Under the pieces are notes generated by a model. It ran no database searches and was not told the DNA's origin. It saw only the letters and a list, made by a program, of their open reading frames with translations. A stretch of 64,000 nt of DNA from Parietichytrium sp. I65-24A (taxonomy: Eukaryota; Sar; Bigyra; Thraustochytrida; Thraustochytriidae): the NCBI GenBank assembly GCA_012862575.1, contig BLSF01000039.1:342842-406841 (forward strand). Direction: 5' to 3'. Shown here piece after piece: positions 40,897-51,434 of this stretch. The position numbers and the translations under genes are program-made. Numbering within the stretch: position 1 is the first letter of the stretch; each line of letters begins with the position of its first letter.

Positions 40897-42390
40897 TTAG
40901 CGGACCAAACGACGCATCATTTGCAGAGGCATTCGGATGTTTGCCATGCGAGACCCAGGCAGTCTAGGGCTGATTGCTGTGTGAAGAGCACGCGCTCCGA
41001 TGACTGTTTGATCAGTCAGGGTGCGAGCAGCTTCGGTTTCGCTGCGTGTGTAGGTTCTTCGGGCGCCAGAGTCGACTCCTTGAAGGTAGAAGGAGCCAGC
41101 TGCAAGCTTGTTGGGCGCGCCAGCCACTTCAAAGTTGTTCGCGCTGTGGAATTCTTCACGCTCTTTGAGAGCTGCTACAAATTCATCCACGCTAGCCTCG
41201 TGGCGCTCTTCCAAGCGCTGAAATAGGTTGCAAGTCTCGCGCTGTTCCTTCAAAGAGCCTTGCACGGTCAAGGAAAACATGGTCGCTGCGAGTCCTGAGC
41301 CATACGAAAACATGAGCAGCCGCTCGTTGCTGAAGTCCGTTTTATCAGATTGTGCAATTAAGCTCAATAATCCAAAGTACAGCGAACCAGTGTAGCTGTT
41401 GCCCAGATTGCGGCAGGCTTGGGTGTAAGGAAAGACGCGGCTGTCGTATTGCTCCTTGCTGGCCTTCACGCACACCTTGTCGATATCTCGATTCACGTAC
41501 GAGTCCTCCTCAGAGATGTCCTTAAATTGCTCAGCAATTGCTGCCAGGCTTTCGTCCGCAACACCACGCCTCAGGTCATTGTACAAAAGGCGGCCGAAAG
41601 ACTTTTGCACCAGCTTGCAGTAAGGTTGGTGGAACAGAAAACGCTGCGCCTTTCCGGTTGCATTGCCAAACACGTCAAATTTCTCCCCATACACCCTTTC
41701 AAACTTGTTGGCGTAAAGCTGGTAGCACTTGTCCACCGCGCGCAAGTAGCAGCTGTTGCTCAGCTGCCCGTCGACGCGTGGATATTCGCTGTGCAAATCT
41801 GGCTTGTAAAAGTCGTACACATCCTCAAAGTGCGATGCGCGGAGACGGTTCTCAAAGACGAGTGGCGCGTCTGGTCCGATCAGCATAGCCACAACGCCTG
41901 CCCCTCCGGTGGGCCTTGCTGGGCCAGCCTCGTAGACGGCAATGTCTCCCGTGATGACCACACCGTAGCGGCCATCCCAGGCGGAAGACTCCACCCAATC
42001 AATCGTATTGAAGAGAGCAGAAGTGCCTCCGTAGCAGGCATTCTTGTTGGTCACTCCAAGCACGTCAGAGTTTCCGCTCTCCTCGAAGAGTCTCATGAGG
42101 GTCGTCTTGGAGCTTTTGCTCTTGTCAGGGATCGTCTCTGTGCCGACTTCCAGGCGGCCGATATCATTGTAGCTCAGCCCGTACTTGTCCATCAGGTTGT
42201 GCAGGGCTGACATCATCATACTGTTGATGTCCTCGCCCGCGCCGGTGAACGCCATCTTGTCCTGGCCGAGCCCGACCCTGTACTTTCCCGCGCTCACGCC
42301 ATCCGCCTGCTCCAACGCCTCCTGGGACACAAACGTGCTCGGAAAGTAGCAGTCCGAAGCCACGATACCCACTCTCTTTGCGCCCGACAT
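40897..42390 (-). CDS. HMGCS1: hydroxymethylglutaryl-CoA synthase, 497 aa
   Basis: Condenses acetyl-CoA with acetoacetyl-CoA to HMG-CoA, the step before HMG-CoA reductase in the mevalonate (sterol/isoprenoid) pathway. Single exon, ATG at 42390. It starts directly with KRVGIVASDCYFPSTFVSQ and has no mitochondrial presequence, so it is probably cytosolic. The catalytic triad sites are visible: Glu in FTGAGEDINSM, the nucleophilic Cys ~119 in NACYGGTSALFN, and His in FLFHQPYCKLVQKSF. VGTETIPDKSKSSKT, GPARPTGGAGVVAMLIG and SYGSGLAATMFSL are also conserved. Length fits the family (about 460-520). An intact gene implies a functional mevalonate route in this organism. It is convergent with MRI1. Confidence 0.97.
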   Translation of the reverse strand: MSGAKRVGIVASDCYFPSTFVSQEALEQADGVSAGKYRVGLGQDKMAFTGAGEDINSMMMSALHNLMDKYGLSYNDIGRLEVGTETIPDKSKSSKTTLMRLFEESGNSDVLGVTNKNACYGGTSALFNTIDWVESSAWDGRYGVVITGDIAVYEAGPARPTGGAGVVAMLIGPDAPLVFENRLRASHFEDVYDFYKPDLHSEYPRVDGQLSNSCYLRAVDKCYQLYANKFERVYGEKFDVFGNATGKAQRFLFHQPYCKLVQKSFGRLLYNDLRRGVADESLAAIAEQFKDISEEDSYVNRDIDKVCVKASKEQYDSRVFPYTQACRNLGNSYTGSLYFGLLSLIAQSDKTDFSNERLLMFSYGSGLAATMFSLTVQGSLKEQRETCNLFQRLEERHEASVDEFVAALKEREEFHSANNFEVAGAPNKLAAGSFYLQGVDSGARRTYTRSETEAARTLTDQTVIGARALHTAISPRLPGSRMANIRMPLQMMRRLVR

Positions 42391-44678
42391 TTTCCTTCTC
42401 CTTTCCTGTTGTGCTACGCTACAGCCACGCGAACTTTTCCGTCACAAGAATCTCTCCGCTCGCCTCTATCTCCTCGACTCGCCCGGCGTCCGATGTCTGA
42501 CGACTTGCACTCGACGCACAAGCTTCCAAGCTTCCAAGCTTCTTCCCACTGTCCTGTCCTGCTCGTAGATCGCTAAGGTTCACCACCGCTGCCTACTTTG
42601 TCGTTAGGTGACGCCTGTCTCACAGTCTGACTACACAGTCACACAGTCTCACAGTCAAAGTTGAAAGAGAGTTTGGGGTCTGCCGCCGCCATCATTGGCG
42701 GCATGATCTGAGGAGAGATGGCCTCTCAAGTCAAGGAGGAGGGTCAACGAGACTGAGCCAATAAACTCGAGCCCATCAAGTCCATTTGTGAGTGGGTGAA
42801 TGAGTTAGTGAGTGGAGCTTTGCGGAGAGTGCAGTGTTTGGTTGCGCCTCTCTCTTTCTCACGGCTTGCTGCCGCTGGAGGTATCTTTTATTTAAACATT
42901 AAAATATTTTTCTAAAAAATCAAGTGAAAATTCAATCTTTCTTACAGAAGTCAGAACAGGTCACTTTTCATTTCTTTCTCTCGCGACTCTCGCGCGCGAA
43001 CCTTTTTTAATTAAGAAATCGCTCACAACAGTTTGTTGGTTTGTTTGCGCCTGCGGTCAAAAGTGTTTACGCTATCTGCTCGGGCAGCTTGAATTCTGCA
43101 ACTGTGGACAAAGGGTGCCACGGCAAAGTCTGGCCAACTTGTAGAGCAGAAGCAATTAGTAGCCGACTCCGAATCCCCGAATTTGTAAAGCGTGAGTGAG
43201 AACCAAGTGTTGCTTCTCGGGGTCGGCCGTGGCTTGAACGCCCTCTGCGTTCATGTACTTTCTATTTCAGGAGTTTTATTTATCATGACCTCCAAGCACC
43301 TCAAACGTCACGATACAGCGGTGATGTGGTCGCGAAAGTGGCCTTGTTGCGTGTCGCTGCCGCTGTTGGAAGTCGTCCAGGCAGAGGGATGATTGCGGAT
43401 TCATTCTTCCCAGTTCATTTCAGTACGTCCAGTCCTGGCGGAGAAGTCAGATTCAGAGATGTGTGCAAGGCCGGGCGTTTGATGTTTTAATTAAATGTTA
43501 TGGCAAGCGCAGAAAAGCAGAGATGCCAGTTAGTTGGCTGTGCTTTGCTTTGCTTTGCTTGACCAAGAGCGTATTCATCTTATCATCACTCGTGGCCATC
43601 GTCAAAGTGTGGAAACTAGGATCGCATGCTCTGCTTTGGAAGATATCGTTGACGACGCCTTCACCGGTGACCTTGGCTCCGACACTTGTTTACTTGCAAA
43701 GATAGAAAAGTTCACTGCGGCGACAGTTTGGACGGGTGCACCCCCCGAAGCGCAAGCTTTTCAATATCAGGATTCCTTTCTAAGATCTCGCCACCGCTTC
43801 GATCTCTAACAGAGCAAAGCGGAGAGCGTTTGTCTGAAATTCCTCGGCAGGCAAGCAGGCACGCTGAACATTGCTGAACACGCGGAAGAAGACACTGGAG
43901 TAACGAAAGGAAAGAAATGCTTGTTTTAAAAAAAATGTGGACGAACGAACAAACCCAAACATCAAAAGTTCACGTCTCGCGGACTAGTTGCATAGGAGTT
44001 GCCGCGCGGACTAGCCAGGAAACCGGTCCGTCTGCTAGGAGATTGTGTACTACCGAAGCTCAAAATCGGCCAGATGACGACGCTAAGAGGGTGGGCGTAG
44101 GAAATTCGATGACGAAGCGCTAACTAACTCATGCGGAAGGTGACGATATCAACTGCCTAAGCGCTGGCAGCGATTGCGCGATCCTGTTGTTGACGCGATC
44201 CGCGAGCAGATCTTTGATTCAACCTAATGAGAAGCAGCCCATCCATCGGCCGCGAGGCAGCAGCAAAGTTCTAGCAGAGAGAAAAAGGCAACCCAAATGA
44301 GAGACAAATTTGACGTGTCCGCTTGACACTGCAAATTCGAGTCTGGGACTCCCCTGCGCCAAAATTCGCTGCTTTGCGTCATGTGGTTGCTGCTTCTCAG
44401 TGCCAACTGATCCTCTGGGTTGCTCTCTTATCTTTAGTATCTGTTTCAGCTGTCAGGTCAAGTTAGAATCTTCTTGTACTCACAGTCAGTACCGCCGGTC
44501 CGACACACAGAGTATTTGACGAAGGTTCGCTCTCTTCGTTGAAGCTCCTCATCTGCTCTTGTTTCTGATGGCGGTGAACTCTCAAATTGAACACGAAGAA
44601 GTGTGGTGCTTGGTGAAGCAAAGTTAGAAATCAGTTTCGTAGTATTTTTGAAGCATGAATCATAGTTAGCAAAACTTG
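42391..44678. other. intergenic, no gene seen
   Basis: About 2.3 kb between two minus-strand genes. The first part is CT-rich and presumably the HMG-CoA synthase promoter. It has a run of aagcttcc repeats at ~42520-42543. Open frames (e.g. 43463-43965) show no domain features. Confidence 0.45.
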
Positions 44679-47600
44679 CTATTCGAAAGTGTACCGAAGA
44701 AAGTGCTCAATATGATTCGACGAAAGCATTTCGCGAATGTGTGGATGGATGGCATTTTCGTCAGCGCCCAGCACGGAGGAGAGCTGCTCTTTACATTGCT
44801 CTGACAGTGATTCGGGCATTTGCAACAAGGCCAAGAAAAGATCACGGTAAATTTCCGGATGAAACGTGACACCGCCAAACCAGACAGTGTTTCGTTGAAT
44901 CTCCCTGACCCTGTTGAGAGTCTCTTCATCCAGTCCAGTATCCTTCCTGTCACCTGCTTTTCCTGGTGATTGGCTCACATGCTGAACGACATATGATTCC
45001 AACAAAGGTTCTGCGTATACATTGTCCGGCTCGAACAAGAAGAGATCTTTTGCTCCGAGGCCAAGGTCACGAACCCCGGATTGTTCAATGTGGCGCAATG
45101 AATCTTGCAAACTTGACTGCCCCAAAACGGCCTCGCGGATCTTTGCCCACTGATTGGGCTTAAAGACGGCCTCCACGTGCTTGAAAGTTGCCACGAGAGC
45201 CAGCGGCTCGCTGACAGAATACTCGCGGCCTTGCAGCTCTGGAACTGATCTGTTTGCGATGACCACCGCTTCGTACCGCACACTATCCACCTCGTCCTGA
45301 AGAAGAGCCACGAGAGCTCCCCAGGTGTAGAATTTCGCGTCGTCTGTTGAAAGAGAGTGAGTTTGGTCCTCAGACGCGAGAAGCCGTGATTGCCCCAGTG
45401 CCAAGCACGCAACCATTCGTAGAGCAGAGGTTCTCCGTGGGTGGGAAGCTTTGTACACTCTCTCAGCCAAGGTCTCGGGCTCTCCACAGCCATGCCCACA
45501 AAGTGAGCCAAGGAGACCTAGTGCCGAGCACTGGATAGCCTCGCTAGTGGCTGAATCGTATATGCCGAGGACAGTATCGCTCACCCTGGCAAGGTCGAGG
45601 TCACCTTTCAAGGTGTCGAGTATCTCAGGCTGTGCAGAAGACGCTAAACGATTGAGAGCTTTGTGAATGAGCTCAAGGCGGCCTTTGAGCTCCGGCGCGT
45701 ATTCATCTGGCGAACTTAACGTAACATGCACCAACGCTTTTAAAGACTCAACGAGGCCTTGCCCATGCAGCAGCTCCTCGAAGTTTTGGTCCAGAGAACG
45801 TATTGCTGCGAGGCGTGCAATGCAATCTGGGCTTGTAAGAACCGAGAATGCGGTTTCAGGCACGAACAGGCAACTTATCGCGAGCGGCTTCTCGCGCACC
45901 TGAGTGTGCTGGCTCTTGTCCATGGCCACATGGGTGATGTACTGAAAGAGGTCTTCTTTCATTGGAATTGCCGCGAGCTGAGTTCGGCGTAGAGTTGCCC
46001 ATGCCTGCGCAACGGCCCAGACTGAATCGCTTGTGAGGGTGCATGGCAAACCAGCGACCGGAGAGTCGCAGAGTTTGTGTGCAGCAATAATGGCTGATTC
46101 TACTTTTCCATCTAAAATCAAAACAACCTTTTCCACAGGTCCTCCCGATTGCAAAACGGTCTCTCCTAGCTCCTCTTTGATGTCTGCAAACACCTTCCGA
46201 TGCTTGATAGCTCTGATCAGGTGCAAGAGGCATTGCAACGTCCCGTGTAGCACATTTTGTGGCACACGGCTCCCCGTGCTCTGCTCTGAAACTATGGCGT
46301 CAACGATTTGAGTAACAAGAGGCAAAATGTGATCATTTGGAACTATAGCGCCAAGCGCCCTCGCAGCCATTGCGCGACTCAAGCCTTCGTGGTTGACGCT
46401 GCAATTTAAAAGAAGCGGGACGAAAGGCCCCACGTCGGCGTTGCCTTCTGCCCATGATGCTGCCTCTGCATCTGTCTGCCCTATGCTCAGAAAGGCACGC
46501 GCACTTCCAAGAAGGTATTGAGGTTCGAGTCGCGACAGAAGCAGCAGCCACGGGTAGAGCCTCGGCTCCGAACGGTTTGGCTGCTTCGCAGCGGATGCTA
46601 AGCCCTCCAACACAACTTGCCTCACTCGGGCAAATCTTTGGAAGAAAAAGGACGCAGAAATACGCGCTCCCACCGAGTCTTCGTCTCCTTGATGGTTCCC
46701 GGTCATGACTCTACGTACAAGTTGAGCAAAAATCATCATGGAGGAGTTGCGAACTTGCCAATGTGCGGAACGGAAACCGTCCATGGCCAGAATAAATACG
46801 TCGTTCAAAATTTCCCCGTCTATATCGCCGTGTAAGGTTGCATCCAACACCATTTTGATAATATTTAAGGAATGCACCTTGGTTCCCACGCCAACCTCAT
46901 CTGACGCGGTTGCAAAGTACAAGAGCTTTTCTAGCATCAAGTTGAGCAACTCAGACTTGTAAAACCATGGCTCTGCCCTTGCGATTGCCAGAAAGGCTCC
47001 CGCAAACCCTCCAGATCGGCGCAAGATAAAGCCTTGTGAGCCTTTCTCGAGCTTTGAGAGCAGGCCAAGCAGCCACAAGCGAGGAAGTTCGGAAACATGA
47101 GTGACTTCGGTTGAGGAGCGCTCTTGCGATTTGGTCTTGCGCTTGACCCCCAAGAGACGGCCACAGACACCTTGGAGAGCAGTGATGGTAAAACCAATCG
47201 CCCCAGAGTGCTTTAATTGGCCAAGTGTCATCAAAAGCCAGTCCCCTATCTTCTTCGAGTTGGCAAAAGATAGAATATAATCATCTTCGCTGTTCGCAGA
47301 CTCTTGGAGGGTAGAGTGCGCGACAATAGCGTGCAGGAGCTCGCTTCCGTCGCGGATTAGCATCCAAGTGCTTGTGACGACTCGTGAAGCTACGGAGTGC
47401 GCCCTGTCCGCTTTGTTTGACGTGGCGTCTGCATCAGGGGTACCAAAAAGGCCGTGAATTGGACCGGCGGCAAAGAGAGACGATGCGCCACTATCCTCGC
47501 CGGATGAGGAGGAAGAATTTGTACTTGCGCCCATCACGGTACGGGCCATCTCCAACGCCTGGAAAACGATGTCAAGTAGAGCTTCCACCAACGGGCGCCA

Positions 47601-50600
47601 TTCAGTGGTAAAGTGGTCGGTGTCCTCCCAGCAGTACCGCATCGCGCGAAGAATACCATAAATGGAAGCATCAGGAGCTGCAAGCAGAGAGAACTTCGAG
47701 CCGTGCTCATGCAGTATGTTGTCTTCCCCTCCGTCGTCGTCATTGTCGTCCTCGTCCTCAGCTCCAGCTTCGTTTCCTTCTTCGCCGGTAGGCATTCGAG
47801 GTTCCTTCAGGGCTAATTGCAGTTCCCCTACGCTCTTGGACAGCACACCTACCAACTGCCACATAAAGTGTAACTTTGCAAGATTGCGAGGCATTTCGCA
47901 GCCCTTCGATTGAACTGCCACGGTGCGCGATTCTTCTTGAGAAAGTGGGCGGTTGGGAATGTCTTCCTGTCCAGGAAACAAAAACATGTTCGGCTCCATG
48001 CACCTCCGCTGGAGCCGAGCATCTGTGAGATAGTCAACCTGAATGCCAGCAGATCGGAGCTCCTCTGTTCCTGTGCACGTAACAAATTTGGAGGGTTCTT
48101 TCACTCCGACAACGACCCTCTTCACCTTTGCGGCTATGCAGCGCGAGGTGCAAGGTCGGTTCCCCGAAAGCCTCACGCTGCAGGGCTCCATCGTGGTGTA
48201 AATAGTGCAGCCTTGCGCCCCTCCTTCCGAAACGTCGTCCAGCGCAAGCTCGGTGGCCGGATCCTCCAAAACTGTGTCTCGGGTGGCCCTCCCAATCTTG
48301 ACAAACGCAGTCTCCTCTGCGTGAGTGTTTCCAGGGAGTTCGCGGCTAAATCCACACGCGATGTGGTCTTCATAGCCATCCACTCCTCTGGTTACGATAG
48401 AACCCACACAATACGCCTTCTCGGACCGCTCGCACTTTTCAGCCTCATCACATGCCAGGTGCATGATCGCCGTATCAACGGAGTTTCTTATCTGGTGCGC
48501 TACCCCTTGTGCAGACGAGGCCGAGAACGGCTCGACAACGTCCCTGAGCGGGGAGGTCCAAGATGGCGACTCGCTTTTCGGGACGTCGATCGCCCATCCT
48601 AATCCGCAAACGTACTTTTTGTAAAGCAGGCGGACCATCGTCGCTCCCGCATCGGCGTCTCTGAAGCGGGAGTTGGACATGAGCACAACCATCCAATGCA
48701 GCCAGGCTTGGACAGCTTCTCGAGTTTGTAGACCGGCAAGGGGTGCCGGAATGTAATCAAGGCACGAATACGTAAGATCATGGCTCCGCTCGTACGCGTT
48801 TGTCAGCATATTTATGAGTGTGCAAATTGAGTCTTTCGCCTTGGAACCAGGCTCATCCATGCCAGTCAACGGGAAGAGGAAAGAGGCATTGGCGCACACC
48901 TGTGCAACGACTGCATGGGAGGGTGCAGCGGAAGCACTTGATAACACAGCAAGCATTGCCTGCAAGAGCTCAAGCCCCATACCGCAGCGATCAAGAGGGG
49001 CCAATGGGTAGCAACACGAGATCATTTCCAACTGAAACCAATGTGTGAACTCCAAGGCAGCAAGCACTCTCTCGGGGTTTGTTTTTGCAAGTTTTTCACT
49101 GCCGCATGCAGTTGAAATCCATTCGAAAAGCTTTGTGACTGCCCTCGCCACACGATGGCGCAAGCTCGCATGCGGCCACTTGGTGGTTCGCTGGAAAAAG
49201 TACTTGCAAAGGTCTAGTTGTTTGCTTGATGGCAAATACAGCTTGCCCCTATCGAGAGCAGTCAGTAAATCAAGCGCTTTGATGCAAGTTGCGGCGTCGT
49301 TGGCAACCACAGCTGAGCGAAGGTCCTCGGCTGGAATCTGCACAACTGAATCGCCGGTTTGAATATCAGCATCCAATTCGCCTTGTTCCACGTAAGACAA
49401 TGGGAAGCCAGCATCCTTGAAGCTTGTCCATATCGTCAATTTCTCCAGCAATCCAGCTCTAGTGCCAAATGCGTCTAAAAACGCAGTGCCAGTCAATCCA
49501 GGAATACTTTTGACCAATGCGGGAAGGAGTTTTGTGGAGATTGCTTCCATTACAAACTCGCTCGCGTCTCCAGTCATCGCCTGGACAAGAGGATGCAACC
49601 ACATTTCTCTTGGCCGCCCAAGGGCTTCCAAGTCTTGTGCCGCCTGCACGAAAACAGATGTAGCAATGCGCCCGACATGAGCGTTCTCAGCAAAGCTGTT
49701 GACAAGTCCCTGAATGACCCTTCGATCCAACGCTAACAAGCTCTCGATGCCATCCCTCTTGATCATATTCGCAAGAATAGGAAGAGCAGCCTTTAAGTTC
49801 GTTCGCATTCTCTTCGGATCATTCTCCACCACTTCCCTCATCAGGCGTCGGGTGATGTCCACATGCAGCGCTTGCAAAGCAGCTCTGTGTGTCGTGACCT
49901 CAGAAGCTCGAGTTTCCAAGTCGCCGCCGTCCTCTAGATACTCTAGTCTAACAAAGTCGAGTACATCCAAAGCATTCTGCAGCAAAGGCTCCAAGTGGTA
50001 TCTAGCTTTTCTCTTGCCGTGACTCCAATTTGCCAAGACATATTCGATCAACTCTTTGCAAATGGAGCATGCTGAGGCCACCCAATAGTCCCAAACAAGC
50101 GACTGCACTTTAGAATCTCGAAATCCAGCCTGAATTTGTCTACACCACGTGCTTAACCCCTCCATGCATGCCGTTTGCACGCTCTCGTCAAATACAAAGT
50201 CGTCGGAGAGTTTTCGAAAGGTTTCAACAAACAAACTTCCAACAAAGTACTCGCCACCGTCGACGGTGTCGCTTTTAAAGAGAACTTGGAGAGGCATGGC
50301 CCCTATTGATTGGTGTAAAAGGGTGGAATGCACCTGCGCTGTCATCGTCTGCAGGGTAAAAGGAGCAAAGAACCCAACTCCACTCACTTTGGTGTCCGGA
50401 AACCAGTGCAATATCGACCTACGTAGAGCCCCTATCGTCTCTTGCTCTTCATCCCGATGGCATGCGAGAATATTCATTCTTGTCAGCGCCACAGCAGCAT
50501 GGTTTCTAAATGGTTTGTGTGTTTGCGAATCCGATATTTCTGGTGTGCAGAGAGCCGGGAGAAAAATTCTGTCGCGAAGGCCTTCCAAATCATCGTACAA

Positions 50601-51434
50601 AGAGGGAAAACGAGTACCCGCTTCTTGAGCGGCCTGCAGCTGATCCAGATAGGAAAGAAGGAAAAACAGAATCCCATCCAATCGTTCAGCATTATCGCCT
50701 TGGGACGCAGCTGTAGAAGGCACGTCTTCCTCCACACTTGGGCCCAATGCCCGCTTAGTCAGGGCCATGAGAATTCTGCTGGTGACTGGTAAAGCTTGTG
50801 AAGGAGGTAGTGCCTGCATCACATTTTGGCGGGTGCACTGACAGCTCATAAGATGGCGGAGAGAGGAGCCAAGGTGCTCCAAGGCTAACTCTGTCTCCTG
50901 CGAGGCATCGAGCTCAAGGAAGACATCCTCGTCGACCCATTCGAGCAGAGTATCCATCTCCTCAACAAACTGTTCCGCCCACTCATCAGACTTAAAAATT
51001 GCAGCATTAAACTCTTCACAAACCAGCAGTAAGGCAGCGGCGAGGCGACGGAGCTTCTTTTCACAAGGGGAAAACATTATCGCCAAAGCAAATTTTGCGG
51101 TCCGCAGGAATGCAGGGCAAACGAGTTCATCGACTTGTACCGCACGTGATTCGCACCAGCAATCCGCTCCGCATCGGATCTGCCCCTTTTTCATGCCATC
51201 CTTGAGCGACCCGATTGCTCTTGCCTGAGCATTTACATCCCCATGATTTTTCAAGAACGCCAAGATCGCACTTCCAACAGACTCAATAGGCTCGCTCAGC
51301 TCCAAGATTCGCTGCCTCCTGTTTGCCAAGTATGACGCCAGCCTGTCGCTGGACACTGCTCGCGACCCGTCAAAGGCACTCAAAACGAGAACTTTCGCAG
51401 CTCTGCCATTTCCAGCAGCGCTTTTCTTGCCCAT
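44679..51434 (-). CDS. THADA: THADA/Trm732-like protein with an embedded RIB2-type deaminase domain, 2251 aa
   Basis: A single uninterrupted frame of 6756 nt. I start at the ATG at 51434 (MGKKSAAGNG); the upstream extension begins with GTG. Residues 1-~985 are alpha-helical, HEAT-like. At ~990-1165 is a zinc-dependent deaminase: EKCERSEKAYCVGSIV, GFSRELPGNTHAEETAF (zinc ligand His and catalytic Glu), then TTMEPCSVRLSGNRPC (two zinc Cys) and VKEPSKFV. This is the form of the deaminase of fungal RIB2, which acts on the pyrimidine intermediate of riboflavin synthesis. From ~1190 on are THADA/Trm732 (DUF2428) signatures: LRRSGGFAGAFLAIARAEP (~1475), VHSLNIIKMVLDAT, WQVRNSSMMIFAQLVRRV (~1563) and SRAMAARALGAIVPNDHI. 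Trm732 is the partner of the Trm7 methyltransferase for 2'-O-methylation at tRNA position 32. All deaminase active-site residues are intact. The fusion is unusual; see findings. Confidence 0.92.
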   Translation of the reverse strand: MGKKSAAGNGRAAKVLVLSAFDGSRAVSSDRLASYLANRRQRILELSEPIESVGSAILAFLKNHGDVNAQARAIGSLKDGMKKGQIRCGADCWCESRAVQVDELVCPAFLRTAKFALAIMFSPCEKKLRRLAAALLLVCEEFNAAIFKSDEWAEQFVEEMDTLLEWVDEDVFLELDASQETELALEHLGSSLRHLMSCQCTRQNVMQALPPSQALPVTSRILMALTKRALGPSVEEDVPSTAASQGDNAERLDGILFFLLSYLDQLQAAQEAGTRFPSLYDDLEGLRDRIFLPALCTPEISDSQTHKPFRNHAAVALTRMNILACHRDEEQETIGALRRSILHWFPDTKVSGVGFFAPFTLQTMTAQVHSTLLHQSIGAMPLQVLFKSDTVDGGEYFVGSLFVETFRKLSDDFVFDESVQTACMEGLSTWCRQIQAGFRDSKVQSLVWDYWVASACSICKELIEYVLANWSHGKRKARYHLEPLLQNALDVLDFVRLEYLEDGGDLETRASEVTTHRAALQALHVDITRRLMREVVENDPKRMRTNLKAALPILANMIKRDGIESLLALDRRVIQGLVNSFAENAHVGRIATSVFVQAAQDLEALGRPREMWLHPLVQAMTGDASEFVMEAISTKLLPALVKSIPGLTGTAFLDAFGTRAGLLEKLTIWTSFKDAGFPLSYVEQGELDADIQTGDSVVQIPAEDLRSAVVANDAATCIKALDLLTALDRGKLYLPSSKQLDLCKYFFQRTTKWPHASLRHRVARAVTKLFEWISTACGSEKLAKTNPERVLAALEFTHWFQLEMISCCYPLAPLDRCGMGLELLQAMLAVLSSASAAPSHAVVAQVCANASFLFPLTGMDEPGSKAKDSICTLINMLTNAYERSHDLTYSCLDYIPAPLAGLQTREAVQAWLHWMVVLMSNSRFRDADAGATMVRLLYKKYVCGLGWAIDVPKSESPSWTSPLRDVVEPFSASSAQGVAHQIRNSVDTAIMHLACDEAEKCERSEKAYCVGSIVTRGVDGYEDHIACGFSRELPGNTHAEETAFVKIGRATRDTVLEDPATELALDDVSEGGAQGCTIYTTMEPCSVRLSGNRPCTSRCIAAKVKRVVVGVKEPSKFVTCTGTEELRSAGIQVDYLTDARLQRRCMEPNMFLFPGQEDIPNRPLSQEESRTVAVQSKGCEMPRNLAKLHFMWQLVGVLSKSVGELQLALKEPRMPTGEEGNEAGAEDEDDNDDDGGEDNILHEHGSKFSLLAAPDASIYGILRAMRYCWEDTDHFTTEWRPLVEALLDIVFQALEMARTVMGASTNSSSSSGEDSGASSLFAAGPIHGLFGTPDADATSNKADRAHSVASRVVTSTWMLIRDGSELLHAIVAHSTLQESANSEDDYILSFANSKKIGDWLLMTLGQLKHSGAIGFTITALQGVCGRLLGVKRKTKSQERSSTEVTHVSELPRLWLLGLLSKLEKGSQGFILRRSGGFAGAFLAIARAEPWFYKSELLNLMLEKLLYFATASDEVGVGTKVHSLNIIKMVLDATLHGDIDGEILNDVFILAMDGFRSAHWQVRNSSMMIFAQLVRRVMTGNHQGDEDSVGARISASFFFQRFARVRQVVLEGLASAAKQPNRSEPRLYPWLLLLSRLEPQYLLGSARAFLSIGQTDAEAASWAEGNADVGPFVPLLLNCSVNHEGLSRAMAARALGAIVPNDHILPLVTQIVDAIVSEQSTGSRVPQNVLHGTLQCLLHLIRAIKHRKVFADIKEELGETVLQSGGPVEKVVLILDGKVESAIIAAHKLCDSPVAGLPCTLTSDSVWAVAQAWATLRRTQLAAIPMKEDLFQYITHVAMDKSQHTQVREKPLAISCLFVPETAFSVLTSPDCIARLAAIRSLDQNFEELLHGQGLVESLKALVHVTLSSPDEYAPELKGRLELIHKALNRLASSAQPEILDTLKGDLDLARVSDTVLGIYDSATSEAIQCSALGLLGSLCGHGCGEPETLAERVYKASHPRRTSALRMVACLALGQSRLLASEDQTHSLSTDDAKFYTWGALVALLQDEVDSVRYEAVVIANRSVPELQGREYSVSEPLALVATFKHVEAVFKPNQWAKIREAVLGQSSLQDSLRHIEQSGVRDLGLGAKDLFLFEPDNVYAEPLLESYVVQHVSQSPGKAGDRKDTGLDEETLNRVREIQRNTVWFGGVTFHPEIYRDLFLALLQMPESLSEQCKEQLSSVLGADENAIHPHIREMLSSNHIEHFLRYTFE

